From Ophioderma brevispina (taxonomy: Eukaryota; Echinodermata; Ophiuroidea; Amphilepidida; Ophiodermatidae), in contig JAMKCH010058083.1 in NCBI GenBank assembly GCA_023653785.1, positions 62,001 to 126,000 of the forward strand: a DNA stretch of 64,000 nt. Direction: 5' to 3'. A program made the translations under genes and the position numbers. Positions 11,231 through 22,639 of this stretch are shown piece after piece (positions within the stretch are counted from its first letter, which is position 1; every line of letters begins with the position of its first letter). Under the pieces are notes generated by a model. The model was given only the letters and a program-made list of their open reading frames with translations, did no database searches and was not told the DNA's origin.

Positions 11231-11709
11231 ACTATTATGTAATATTTACTTGTACTAACCATTGACCCATCAGAAAGTCCACTAAAAGTTTCCACAGCAG
11301 GTTTTAATTTATATTTTTAAAAAACTGATTCGCGGAAAAACAATACACTCCTATACCTACCATCCCTCGAATAAAGGTTCACAAAAATAATGCAAGTTCA
11401 TCCCGCATGCTTGTGCAGTGTTTATGAATGTGTGCTAACTGATTCATTTCCATAGGTGGGGATGGATTTATCTAGGTGCATCCACTACATGCTGCAATTA
11501 AGTGTCCATATGGACATATTACTAAAATATCCTTTTATGTCGCCTTCCTTAAGGCAAAGGAAGACGCATAGGGAGCACTTCTTGTCCACTGTTGATTGTC
11601 TGTTGTTGTTGATGTTGTTGATGCAAAAAAGGGTTACATTTGCCTTTAATATCCGATACTTGATGGATTTAAACTGCATTACAGTTCAACAATGGGATAC
11701 CCCCATTTG
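11231..11709. other. Intergenic, no feature recognised
   Basis: The 85-codon plus-strand frame at 11456-11713 has a hydrophobic low-complexity run (LLLLMLLM, from repeated TGTTG) and no recognisable domain. Confidence 0.35.
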
Positions 11710-12200
11710 TTGATGAGTCAAAGTCACCTCCAGGCAAGGTCATGCTGAGGTCAATTTTGAAGAAAGGCTGAAAATGTCACTTTGACCCATCAATTGAAAA
11801 GTTGAAGTTCAATTGGAACCATACTTATTTAATGAGATTACATGCAAGCCTCATTTGTTATGAAGTCAGTAGTCACCTCAGGTCAAAGGTCGTGGCAATC
11901 CAAGGTCAAATGTCATGTGAGGCCAAGTTTGTAAAGCTGAAAAATTAAAATTGTAACTCAATTGAAAGTTGGAAGTTAAATTGGAAACCAGCACTGTATT
12001 CAATATTTGCAACTGGGGGTCAAAGGTTCCATACCAAGGTCATGTGAAGGCAAGTTGTAAATAGGCTGAAAATGTAAAATGACCTCCAATGAAAATTTTG
12101 AAGTCATTGAAACCCCAAACTTATGGATGACTATGCAGCCGCCCATATTTTAATGAGATCAAAGGTCCACATATCAATGTCAAACGTTATGAAGTCCTGT
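11710..12200. repeat. Tandem repeat of ~150-180 bp rich in AGGTCA
   Basis: About three decayed units are present. Each has GGTCA-type half-sites (11739, 11880-11912, 12020-12045), then AAAGGCTGAAAATGT or its variant, then CAATTGAAA.GTTGAAGTT and CATT..GAAACC. The half-site word also dominates the minisatellite at 54.9-57 kb, but the remaining sequence differs. Divergence between units is high. Confidence 0.6.
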
Positions 12201-12594
12201 CATTCATAAACCGCAATGGCAGACTACACAATCGGGTCCGCGGACCGATGTATTTTTTCCTTATTTTGTTATGCTTTGGTCCTATCAATTTGAGGGAATA
12301 TCAGAATAAACTATATTTGTACAAACTTGCACTTTTCCCCTGATTCAGCAAATCAACTGGTGGTGGGCCTATAATTAACCTTAATTTCATTTTTTTTATT
12401 CATGTTTTTTAAGCACTACCTACAATAAACTATCAAAAACTAAAAGAACCTTGATAAGCTAATATTATTAGCTTTATTCATCATTAGTACTTTAATTATG
12501 ATAAATTCCTATTGATTACTGTACTCAACAGTATTTTGGGCTTTTTGTTTAATTGGTTGTTCCGTTTATGTGTATAGTGTTCTCTACTTGATAG
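12201..12594. other. Intergenic, no feature recognised
   Basis: AT-rich sequence with no coding signal and no clear repeat edge. Confidence 0.35.
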
Positions 12595-12870
12595 GAGCCT
12601 GGCACTTGCACATACAGTAAACGTGGGAAACAAACTGCGGTTTTATGGTAGAAGTAATAATGCATTTTGCAAAATCCCTATTCAATACTGGTGCTATAAA
12701 AGTGGTTAACCACTAAACGCAGTTTTTTTTATATCTTGGGAATGAAATGGATTTGAGCGCTCAAATTCAGGATGACAATGTGAGAAAAATACGGCCTTCA
12801 TCGATATCAAAATCTATACTCCTTACGGTAAATCATAGGGGGTCCCCAATACGATCTAACCGCCCCTTAA
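12595..12870 (+). mobile_element. Decayed relative of the 1914-2240 MITE
   Basis: It aligns with ~1955-2230: GAGCCTGGCACTTGCA, GGGAA.CAAACT, CAGTTT or GCGGTTT, GAAATGGATTTGA, GACAA..TGAGAAAAATAC and GATATCAAAAT..AT occur in the same order. The 14-bp terminal repeat of the other copy is not recognisable here, so this copy is older or truncated. Confidence 0.65.
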
Positions 12871-12897
12871 ATAATCAAAATCAATAAAATATTCCAT

Positions 12898-13397
12898 TAA
12901 AGGCGACTCAGGAGATTTCCTGAGAAGGGCGCCCCCTCAATTTCCCAAAAAAAATCGTGTTTGTTGCATGTACACAATGTTGTCCATATACTGTCACTGT
13001 TTGAATTACTAAGCTTAAATCGAATTCCTTCCTATAGACAATCACAACTTTGTTTTAAAACTTCCGGATCCGGACTTTTTTATCCACAGTATCCTATGGG
13101 ACTATACTACACTAAATGTTTACTGCATCAAATCCGATTCATCTCAAATTCGGAATTGTGGGTCCTTTTAGTTCCGATCTTTAGTTCTAGTTACATTTTT
13201 CAATTATTATCAACAAAAACTTATATTTCGAAATCTCTGAGTCCACTTTAACTTTCACAAACTGCTATCTTTGGAAATTCCATCAATGCTTAAAACTTTT
13301 TCTATTTCATTTAAAATTTCTTGTGCATGTGGCTGTGTCAAAACTGGAAAACCTAAAAAAATTGAACTCATTCTCTGTTTTTTTCAATGTAAACATT
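12898..13397 (+). mobile_element. TTAAAGG-ended MITE, inverted sister at 24050-24335
   Basis: It starts TTAAAGGCGACTCAG and aligns over ~265 bp with the reverse complement of 24050-24335. Shared words are GGGCGCCCC.TCAATTT, ATCACAACTTTGTT, GCATCAAA, GATTCATCT and GGAATTGTG. The TTAAAGG end matches the T2/Kolobok-type terminus at 1914. It may continue into the next element, because another TTAAAGG starts at 13396. Confidence 0.6.
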
Positions 13398-13733
13398 TAA
13401 AGGACCATGTCCGATCGCTAATAGTCCCATCCTCGGGACCCCATATTACCAGAAAGTGGTCAAAATTTTGATATCAAAGAAAGCTACATTTTTCGCATTT
13501 ACCCTAAGAAACCTTAGGATATAGGGCTTTTAATGAGCAAAATGTGAACCATTTTGGTCGACCAATATTAATTTTCCGCATTTGACCCATATCACATTTT
13601 TCCTTCTCGTCACAATCAAACGGGTTGTAAAATATTGGCACGGAACTTTACAGAAATGGGGTTTTGGGTTAAGGCCCCCCCCATTTCTAAATCAAATGAA
13701 AATGTATAGACTTAATCGGTATCCTCCTTTAAA
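13396..13733 (+). mobile_element. TTAAAGG-ended MITE, sister at 50462-50810
   Basis: It begins TTTAAAGGACCATGTCCGAT and ends CCTCCTTTAA at 13733, so both ends are TTAAAGG-type. It aligns with 50462-50810 through GTCCGATCG.TAATAG, GAAGTGGTCA.AAATTTTG, GGTCGACC.AT.ATTAATTTT, AAACGG.TTG.AAATATT, GGGGTTTGGGT.AGGCC and ATGTATAGACTTAATCGG. No protein is encoded. Confidence 0.65.
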
Positions 13734-13774
13734 GTAGCAGTTATGAGGTATGCTGGTGTTCCTTGCACATGTGG

Positions 13775-14070
13775 TTGCAGTGGATCGTGGCTCGGCCTTA
13801 AGTATCAGGTGTGGGTTCGAGCCCCCGCTGGTCGGCCATAGTTTGGTGCACTTGGGCAAGGCAACTTTACCATACCTCGCCTCCCTCCCCCCAGGAGTAT
13901 AAATGTGTACCCCCGCATAACTTTGTGGGGGAATGCACAGATCACTGTGGGGAGGAGTGGCGACCCCCCCACAGCAACATTATATGACGGAGTCTGGCCC
14001 AAACGCCAATGACAGAGAGATGGGCACTCTGCCTGCTGCTTGGCACCCATTTGCATTTATTTATTTGGGG
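13775..14070 (+). mobile_element. tRNA-derived SINE
   Basis: A box A-like TGGCTCGGCC lies near 13788 and a box B, GGTTCGAGCC, at 13814-13823. This is the internal RNA polymerase III promoter spacing of a tRNA head. The body follows: CTTGGGCAAGGCAACTTTA, CAGGAGTATAAATG, GAATGC..GATCACTGTGGGG, AGTGGCGACCCCCC and GGCACTCTGCCTGCTGCTTGG, ending in ATTTATTTATTT. A cloverleaf is not preserved, so this is a SINE copy and not a functional tRNA gene. Confidence 0.75.
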
Positions 14071-15121
14071 TCCCCTTGCACAATGATGGCAATGTTCAGT
14101 TCCTGAGACTTATTTAATTTTTTACTAAAGATCCCTTCTTCATTATTTTTCTCCCAAACCTCAAATGTGCACTTTTGTGTCTAAACGGGCTATATATGTC
14201 ATATAACACCTTATGTTATCTTCTTTGTGAACAACAACAGATCAAAAGCATTTTAAAGCGTCTTGAAGCTTGCCCTTTCGACGGTATTGTTTCTTAAAAA
14301 AAGTTGATCCCGACTTTTAATTAGTAAACAATGCATAAAAATCATCATTTCTTGACAAATATGGCGTGTTAAGCTTAGCCACTTACAGGGGTCTTTACTT
14401 ACACCATTTCCAATGTCAACATGCAAACAAAATTGGTTTTGATGAAAATAGGGGGTGAGTATGTTTAGATTTTAAAGAAATCTCTGATAGTGGCTTTAAA
14501 CAAAATAAGTTTAGGTTTTTATATGATCTGGATACTCTTCTTGGTACAAAGAAATCCAACTATCATATACAGTAGTTCAAATGAGACAGTTTTTTGTGTT
14601 GGTATGTAGATCGTGTACAGTTCAGGTCTGATCATGCATTTCCCCATTCCGCTTCACAGCATGATGGGAGTGTCCGTAGACAGTATGGAACATTCCGAAT
14701 TTCGTGGTGTCAAAAGTTTCAGATCATTTATGAAAGGATAAGAAAATCCCTTCTCAAATACTTTTGTCGAATGTTTAATTCAATAAATTTAAAAGTCAAA
14801 GTTACCTATATATCGCAAACTCAAATTAGAATGTCAAGATTTGACACTTAAGGGGAATTGCTATTTCAATTGGGAAAATATCATGCCTGAATAGTAAAAT
14901 AAAACATTAAAACAAACCTAAGTAGGTTCCGTCTTTACAAATTATGACTTTCAACTATTTTTAAGATAATTTCCTTTTGTTTCCGCCTTTGTGGAATTAA
15001 CGTTTTGTCTATTAAAGGAGAACCGGTATCAAAACTTGCATATATCTATAAAAACATTATTGACCATATTCATGTTACAACGGAATTATAATAACCATAA
15101 AAAACGAATTAAAAGCATTTT
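14071..15121. other. Intergenic, no feature recognised
   Basis: About 1 kb without a gene signal. The 85-codon frame at 14594-14851 has no recognisable domain. Confidence 0.35.
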
Positions 15122-15235
15122 GCTTGTTATTTTATGTGTAAATGTTCTCTATTCTGCCAATGGCCTAGAATATCTTTTGAGAGCAAATGAAGAAACTTCA
15201 TATTTTGTGAAAATGTGCCATGGCTCTTTAAAACA
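15122..15235 (+). repeat. Short dispersed repeat, second copy at 59902-60010
   Basis: The two stretches share TGTTATTTT.ATGTGTAAA, CAATGGCCTAGA.TATC.TTTG, AA.AAA.TTCATATTTT, TGAAA.TGTGCC and CTTTAAA. The unit is about 110 bp in the same orientation. No terminal repeats are visible. It is a small piece of a larger family. Confidence 0.65.
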
Positions 15236-15291
15236 CCGGACCATTGCCCCCTACACTCTATATTGTATGTTACATTTATTGCTTGTTGCAG

Positions 15292-15400
15292 GCTGGGATA
15301 TTCACCACATTATTACAACAATGCATATGTCAGACAAGCAGCCCCTCCTATTGTTTTGGGTGTATTGAAGTTAAAACCCTTATTGAGCAGAATTGCTGTG
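15292..15400 (+). other. Weak exon candidate after a splice acceptor
   Basis: TTTATTGCTTGTTGCAG ending at 15291 is a good acceptor. All three frames stay open for 20-50 codons afterwards and none has a recognisable domain. One frame has C-x-C, C-x2-C and CC pairs. I do not call a gene. Confidence 0.15.
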
Positions 15401-15445
15401 CTGTTTGGAGTGTGCCTTTACAAGGGTTCTAATTTAAATGTGTAA

Positions 15446-16482
15446 TCAATTGATGCCCTAACCCTGAAATCCCGAGATCACTGGAGAACTGAGTTTTTAA
15501 TATATTACGAAATAGGTCAACTTTACCATTTTGTAAAAAAATCAAAGAACTTGAGCACTAAAGCCCTCTTTCTGACAGGGGCGTGTCCGTATAACAGGGT
15601 TCACTTGTGTTTCTTGTTGTTAAACACCATTTCTGATGTCTGCTGAATTAAATATTCGCCGGGGTCATTTGATTATAATAATAATTTGTTTAACCATAAA
15701 GGCCGCTGATTTGGGCTTTATCATTTTAGATGAGGCTTATGGATATAAACGCGTGCAAAAAAAATATCAATTTTGAAAAATCTTGGCGGGCGCACTAGTT
15801 TTCAAATGTTCCGGGTTTTTTTTAAAACCTCCAGTGCTTGCAAAGCAAGCTGCACAACACGCTTAACTCCTGATATTGAAAAATTTGGTAGGTTTTTTTT
15901 TCCCCATTTTTCTTTGTATATGTGGTTTTAATGATTATTGTACTCTTTGTTTTATGCTTTGTAAGGCAATGATTACTATGAGAATTAGGCCTTAGATTGC
16001 AAAGGCTTTTTTGTGGCTGGTTGTGTTGCTGGGTTTTATTTTTTGTGGTTATTTGTTTGTTTTGTTTATTATATGTACAAGCACAAACAAACAAGTGTGT
16101 GTTACATTACCCTTTATTGCCAAAAACTCCCATAGACCATCTGTGTAAAATTTAGGGAAAAAAAGGTGCAGCAATTTACATATTTGGAAAATTAAAGTAA
16201 AGGATATCAGCTAGTATAAAACCAAATCAGGTGTTAATTTAGGTTGCCATTTTACATATTATATATGGCCTATCCAAATTAGACATTGAATGAAGTTGGG
16301 GTCGTAACTTAGGAATGTATAATTATGATCTACACGATTGATGGATAATAACATCAAAGGAATTTCACTCCACACACCCCAACTTAAGAAATTTAAACAT
16401 AAGGTCAGACTCATATAGGGAAACATAATAATAACTTTTAACATGTTAAACATGTTCAGTACAACAATTGTTCTTTACACAG
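15446..16482. other. Intergenic, AT-rich, no feature recognised
   Basis: The minus-strand 90-codon frame at 15822-16094 is low in complexity (Gln, Lys, Asn and Thr) and unlikely to be real. Confidence 0.35.
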
Positions 16483-16688
16483 GTCCGTTGGTGGGGGATA
16501 TGGATAATAAAATACAAGAGCTATATACGAAGTTAAAAGTAAAAGAAGGATTAAGCTTCAAAACAGCCAAAATGATCAAATTCAACTTCATTTCAATTAA
16601 CAATTTAAAAAGACACGGAACCACTACATGCACTCACCTTAAGAACATACACCCACGTTTCTGTTTCTTAGGACGAAAAACAATCTAA
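16483..16688 (+). CDS. Possible exon, unknown protein
   Basis: TTGTTCTTTACACAG ends at 16482, a good splice acceptor. The following frame reads GPLVGDMDNKIQELYTKLKV, then KEGLSFKTAKMIKF and NNLKRHGTTTCTHLKNIHPR, with stop TAA at 16686-16688. The first part looks like an amphipathic helix. No partner exon is recognised and AT-rich chance ORFs are common here. Confidence 0.22.
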
Positions 16689-17469
16689 CAAGATATGAAA
16701 TATAATGGAAAAAAATGTTTTTGAAAACGGGGAAAACTTATACTATCATGGTCATCCAGTTGTGTACACCCATTAAAGACACTTCAGTGATTCACCTGAA
16801 GTTCAAAATATAAGAAATTTTTCAGGAATATTAAAAGTGAACGGATAAGTTTTAGGACTTGTCATAAGTCATCTTTTCCATCTGAAAAAAATTGACGAAA
16901 AATTAAGATACTGCAGTGTTCTCAAGATTGATTCTCCATTCCAATTACGTGTTGTTAGTAAGTGCCACGTATGGACAGTGAATGGATAAATAGTATCTGA
17001 TTTTGGCCCTTTTATAGGTTGCTGTTGCTCTTATCATTTGCAGGGTATGTTTAGGATACCTATGCTTGTCCACAAATACACAAAAATCTGATTTTATGAT
17101 TTTGTGATTTTCTGATTTAGCAAATCAATGATAGTGCCTTTAAGTTCATTACAACCAGAAATTTTCTTTTCTAGTTTGACCAATTTTGCAAAATAATCAA
17201 TTTAAGTGTATTGGCAATCTCATGTGGATTTGTTTTTACACCAGTACAGTGTCTTTAATACTCTTAATATACAATTATTTTGTTTTACCAGGGACAATTT
17301 TGCCTTAGACCTTCCATATCTTATTTAGGTTTGGGTCTTTACTTTGAATTTCATCATTAAATAACTTCTTTGTAGACATTTTATTCATATGAGTAAACTT
17401 TACTTCTAAGGCTGAAATATTCATTCCACATGAGGAGAATTTGATTTACTGGCTCGTTTTTTTAACATC

Positions 17470-17640
17470 GCATCCATGCAGGAATTACATTGTTGTCCAG
17501 TAAGCCAGTAAGATTGTGTTGGCGCACACCGCTTCTCCTCAATGGGGAGTGGCGGCTCGACAACTCAATAAAACTTAGTTATTCAAAGCGCTTTGTTCAG
17601 TAATGTAAATGTGCTATATAAATGCCTATGTTGTTATTTA
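17470..17640 (+). mobile_element. 3' half of a SINE
   Basis: AAAGCGCTTTG..., then GTGCTATATAAATGCC and TTGTTATT, is the widespread SINE tail pattern of invertebrate deuterostomes and molluscs. Upstream, GCACACCGCTTCTCC and GGGGAGTGGCGGC form the body. The tRNA-like head is absent or unrecognisable. Confidence 0.55.
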
Positions 17641-17856
17641 CAGAATAGCTCAGCATCATCGATATTATGTTGTCACTTAATACCAATTAACTTCAGGATA
17701 TCACTCAAATGAATGCATCGTCAAAATGCTTATAGTTCCTACTTATAATTTTGAGCAAAGGCTGGACACACTGTATCTGCCTGTGGAATGTTATGCATTG
17801 GCCTTAATTTCACGTACTTAGAAGCTACTTTGCATAAACCATATGTTTGTTTGGCG

Positions 17857-18190
17857 GTAACCCGACGGACCCTAAAAAAACCTGCGACTCAAAAGTTTTC
17901 AGGCAAATTATAGCACAAAGTAAAAGGATTCTGACGGACCTGAACCGACCATATTCATCCACAATTTAAAAAATATTTTTTTTACCAACACAAGACAAAA
18001 AAATAACAAAACAGACAAAACAAAGAAACTACAACAAGTAAAAATAAAAGATTTTTGCTATGTCATTGAAAAAAAAGCTTTTAATAGTTGCATCTTGTAT
18101 TCATTTTAGAGTTAAACATTGAGATCTAAAAAAAATGAAAAAAAAAAATCCGACTGACCTGATATTTTTTCTCTGTATAACCAAAAAACA
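17857..18190. mobile_element. Possible MITE relative with CCGACGG/CCGAC words
   Basis: ACCCGACGGACCCTAAAAAAACC near the left, TGACGGACCTGAACCGACC in the middle and TCCGACTGACCTGA at the right enclose T- and A-rich filler. The style resembles the nested GGCGAC-ended MITE at 42341-42694, which contains GGGTCGGTCGG. The ends cannot be fixed, so this is tentative. Confidence 0.25.
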
Positions 18191-18584
18191 TTTTTTATGC
18201 CTTAGCAGTGTTGTCTGCTGTTGTGTTTGTCGGTGCAAAGTATGCATCATGGATTGAGAATAAAAGATTTGTTGGAGTTGTTTTTTGCCTTCTAATATCG
18301 TGTCATATTGGGATGGGCAAAGTCCCAATATTTTGTAGTGGCTGCTGGCACATAATATGCAAGAATAAGTGTATGTACAAATATATTTTTTACTTTATTT
18401 TTTTACAAATAACAAATTGGGAGGGCGTGGCGCGCCCCCAAAGCACCCCAGATATGCCACTGTATACAGATAAAGTACTATTTGAAAAATAACAAATGTA
18501 AGTTTCAAGCTAAATTTTTATCGTAATAAAGGTGGGACAATTTGAGTTTCTCTGGGTATTATTTTTATAATGTATACCAGACAA

Positions 18585-19262
18585 CCATTTGGGTCCATGA
18601 AGGCAGCCTGAGAGCCCAAAACCATGAGAGAGCCTGACAAAGAACCATACGGTTGAGTTGGGATATCTGATGAATGCATTCGGTGGGGTCCTACAGGCAG
18701 CCTGAGAGCTCAAAACCCCTATGAGGTCCATGCAGGCAGATTGCGAGCCAAAAGCTCTTGAGAGCGGCCTGCACAGAACCATCGGTTGGTAGGATTATCT
18801 TGATGAATGATTTGCAGTGGGTCCAACAGGCGCCTGCAGCCAAAACCCTTGATGGTCCAGGCAGGCAGCTTGAGAGCCAAAAGCCTGAGAGATGCTGCAC
18901 AGAACCATACGGTTGAGTGGGATTATCTTGACAAATGCATTGCAGTGGGTCCATGCAGGCAGCTTGAGAGCCAAAAGCCTTGAGGAGATTGCCTGCACAG
19001 AACCATACGGTTGAGTGGGATTATCTTGAATTGTGGGGGTCCATGAAGGAGCTGGAGCCAAAACCCTTGAGGTCCATGCAGGCAGCCTGAGAGCCAAAAA
19101 AGCATGAGAGATGCCTGCACAGAACCATACAGTTGTGGGGATTTCTTGACAAATGCAATTCAGAGTGGGTCCAATGCAGGCAGACTTGAGACGCCAAAAG
19201 CTTGAGAGAGATGCCTGCTCAGAACAATACGGTTTTAAGTGCAATTATTATCTTGACGAATG
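18585..19262. repeat. Satellite array, alternating long and short units
   Basis: Long units of ~95 bp run GGTCCATGCAGGCAGC, TTGAGAGCCAAAAGCC, AGATGCCTGCACAGAACC, ATACGGTTGAGTGGGAT and TATCTTGACGAATGCATT. Some are preceded by a shortened ~35-bp unit that stops after AAAACCC. Starts lie near 18591, 18685, 18726, 18820, 18853, 18947, 19039, 19071 and 19166. The minus-strand frames of 87-149 codons are this repeat read through. Indels dominate the differences between units. Confidence 0.85.
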
Positions 19263-19879
19263 CACTGGGATGGTATTCTTGAAGCCAGTTACAAACCTAT
19301 ATGCATGGGAGCCCGTTCTTGTACATAACCAGGCTCGGTAATGAGCTCCTGTCCTGGTTCCTTGTGCCCAAAATGACGCTGCTTGCTGGACTCTAAATGT
19401 TGTTTAATAGTGTTCATGGAACGTAGCTCCTTTAAAAATTGCACAAAAATACAAATTAATGCTATTCTGATGCAGTTCTAATTCCAAAACTACGAGCTCC
19501 AGGTATGTTGTCGGCCTTTCTTAGACAAATGGCAGCCAGAGAGTGTCCTCAGGAGCATGTTGTTTGAGGAAATTAATAGAACCTGCTCATGTAAAGTTGG
19601 CTTGGGTCCTGTACTGGATTCCGTGGGTGCGTTTTGTTGTGTCGCATTTAATTCTGTAAGATCTCTGCCTCATTTATGAGAAAGGCAAATATGATGCCAA
19701 ATAGATATAGATACTATCAAAGCTGATCTGATTAAACAGTGAAAACAGAGGAGAGGGTGAATATAAAGAATAGAACTCTACAATGCAAACACTCAATGGG
19801 GAACGACGGATAGAGTGCATGATGGAGTCTTCCAATGCTGCCCACTCTCCTTGCATCCTGGTCTTGGCTTGCTTTCAAT
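19263..19879. other. Intergenic, no feature recognised
   Basis: No coding domain or repeat edge is recognised between the satellite and the antisense LINE. Confidence 0.35.
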
Positions 19880-21800
19880 CTAGGTCGAAACACCTTGGGT
19901 ATGCATGAGTTGATATGACATCATCTGCCAAAGCATACACAGATGACTGACCCTCATAGCTTCTCTTTCGTGTCCAAAACACTGTTGGTTCTCAAATATG
20001 ATCCAGCAGAGATGGGTTACAACGTCTAGCTGCTTCAATGAATTCCCAAGATCCTTGTTTGGCAGTTGCTCCAGCAGTGGGCAGACCAAGAGGTGTTCCA
20101 TGGTCTGTGGTGCTGTTCCCACAACCACAGGTAGTATCCTGGTTCTGCTTCCAGATAGCCTCACTACTGCAAGGAAAACCTTAGATCGGCCAGTTCTGGT
20201 TCTCAATCTATGAGGCATCGCCACCATTCGGCCCATGAGGGGTCAGCTCCATGGTGGGAGATGCTACCAGGTTCATACCGAAGATGGTACTTGGTTGATG
20301 GCAAGTCTTTCTTTCCACAAGGCGACTCTCTTTACCTAGTTAGCGACTGTTGCAAGAGGTTGGACTTTGCTTTAAAACTCTCTATAGGAGTTAAGGCTGT
20401 TGGCCAGCCAGGTATCTGTCCAGACATAGGGTGCTCACATTGGATACCTGGCAGCTACGCTCTTGCATGCTCGCTACGCTACGAAGGAGTATGGTGGAGC
20501 AATTCCTGGCTAGGATGTGTAAGTTTTCAGTTGGTGTTGGACGGAGGCATCCGTTGATAAGCCGGCAGGAGGCATTTACGCTTGGATCAAGCTTCTTGGC
20601 ATGGGTTGATCTTCCAATACAGGGCAGGCATACTTGCACATGAGTAGCACAGGGCAAGTGCCGTCGGTCGATCTTAGGGTAAGTGGGCGAGCCCCCCATC
20701 TGGTGCCAGTTGAGTTTTTTCAAGATGTTATTGTGTGTGGAACATACTTTACTCTTCGTCTTCTCAATGTGGGTCTTATAAGAGAGAGTGCGTTCCAAGG
20801 TAACTTCTAGGTAGACAGGATTATCACACTGCTCCAGGGGAGTTCCAGAACAGGTACTTTAAGCTGACGTTTGGCTCCATGGTTGCGAGATGGAAAGCAC
20901 ACACTGTGTCTTAGAGGATTGCACGGTAGGTGGTTTTCTCATAATAAGGAGTGAGTTCATCCAAAGCTTTGGAGAGTACCTCTCTTCGACAACTGTGAAG
21001 TCGGCAGTTTGGCGCTAATTCCAAGATCGACCTGCATAAATAAAACGACAGGTCTGCAAGCTAGGTTGGTCGTGGTATTATGCGAAACAGGAGAGGTGCA
21101 AGTCACACTCCCTTGTGGTAGATTCTTGAGCCTACGCCATTGCCTCTTCTTCGCTCCAGCTGAAAACAAAGAACATCAGTTAGCAGCAATCCCGGAAAGC
21201 TCAGTAAAGCGGATGTGTATCTGGTAATTTCCAGGATCTTATGGATAGGCATTCTGTGATTAACAGTGTCGTATTGCTGCTGAGAGGTCGACGAACACAG
21301 CTCGGGTTACCATACCCTTCTCGAACCATCCTCCATGTGTTGAGTTGGTTGAGTACTTGGCTTGTTGTGTGATTTGCCTGGCCGGGAACCTGCTTGTTCT
21401 GGTATGAGGTGTTAGTCTATCACAGGTGTGTACGATTGAGCAGGAGGGTTCAAAGAGCTTGTAGGTAGGGCTAAGGAAGTGATATAGGTGCTGTTAGCTC
21501 TTTGGGCTGGATGGATCTTTCCCATGCTTGGAGGGCCATAACATGTGCTTTCCTCCAGATTCTTTGGGAACGTGTGGGAAATAGGCTAACAATTGTAGAG
21601 CTCAAGAAGCCATGCCTTTGCTTACTGAAGGCCAAGATTTTTTAGGTTGCCTCAGTAAGCAGATGTTGTCGAGGCCCTTACTGCTTCTGGTGAAATTTGC
21701 AATAACGGGATTCCACTTCGTCCATGTGAAATGTGGCGAGGTGGTGAAACCAGGGGCACCACTATACCTCTTATCGTCTACCCTCATAGCTAGGGGCCCA
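19880..21800 (-). pseudogene. LINE reverse transcriptase, antisense, 5'-truncated
   Basis: Read from 21800 down, the order is: an SKGLDNI block, PAQ..NSTYITSLALP (degenerate 'KSYRPISLL' region), LIPEQAGSRPGKS, AVFVDLSAA (motif A, ~21290), LKNLPQGSV (motif B, ~21110), a lost motif C, RTLSYKTHIEKTKSKV (~20760), CRLINGCLRPTPTENL (~20560) and GTAPQTMEHLLVCPLLEQ (~20100). The last matches the C-terminal CxCG..T.EHLL.C box of Jockey/I-like elements, with its first cysteines lost. There is no endonuclease. Multiple frameshifts make it dead. Confidence 0.85.
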
Positions 21801-22639
21801 GAAGGATGTCAAGAACTTGTAAATACAGTGAACAACTTCCCACGTGGCCATGACCATGAAAGCCAAACCAAGCAAAGCAAAGTCTAATGCCATGAAGAAG
21901 GTTGTCCCCAACACAAAACTCAATATGTGCATACGATCCAGGCCTAGACATGAGGATAAACAGATGCTTATATCCTCAGTCAACCCATGCGGGTTACCTC
22001 AGGAAGCTTATCTATAACGACTGAAGGCGAATAACATCAGAGACAGGTAAGAAAAAAGCTGACAGAAATGCACTTCAAATAACCATATAAGGGCAAGTCG
22101 GAGTGGGCTTATGAAGCCTACATAATATACAGTAATGCTATGTTACCCAAACTGACATGGGAGTTCACCATCTATAACTTTCAATTTCCTACCATCGAAG
22201 CAAACTTGCACCAAATACTGAAGCAATGGATAGGTATAAGTAGATGCACCACCACCAGTGCTATGTACAGGAGCAGGAAACATAAGGATGACAACTAAAA
22301 AAAAAAAAAAACAACTAACCACTTCAGTCAAATGTATGCAAGTAACTAAGTACCATCTAAACAAGCACACTAAAGATGCAAGTACACAGACACTCCAAAG
22401 AAATGCATGAAAGTAAAAGACAAAAGCCAGAGGGAATGGTGTATTAAAAAAGAAGTCAAAACAGAAAGAACGCCATCTAATTCTGATGAACTTTTTTTTG
22501 GGGGGCTGAAGGGAGTCAGAAGACGAGGCTGGTGTAAAAGGAAAATGGTCCGGCAGGAAACCCTAGTCCTGGCTCCATACACTACAACGGAATAAAGCGT
22601 GAAAATACTGTTGCAATCAAACTGACTTGAAAATCAATG
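21801..22639. other. Intergenic between two opposed LINE relics
   Basis: It includes an A-rich tract at 22296-22312. A 62-codon lysine-rich plus-strand frame at 22407-22595 has no recognisable domain. The stretch may belong to either flanking LINE, but no motif shows it. Confidence 0.3.

Noticed and set aside
13775..13850. tRNA gene
   Set aside because: Boxes A and B are present but no cloverleaf or anticodon arm is preserved, and a SINE body follows.
18670..18700. CTGATGA in the satellite as a hammerhead
   Set aside because: No GAAA follows at a usable distance and other units lack CTGATGA.
18795..19244. 149-codon minus-strand ORF
   Set aside because: It is the ~95-bp satellite read through; the protein is a repeat of the unit with no independent signal.
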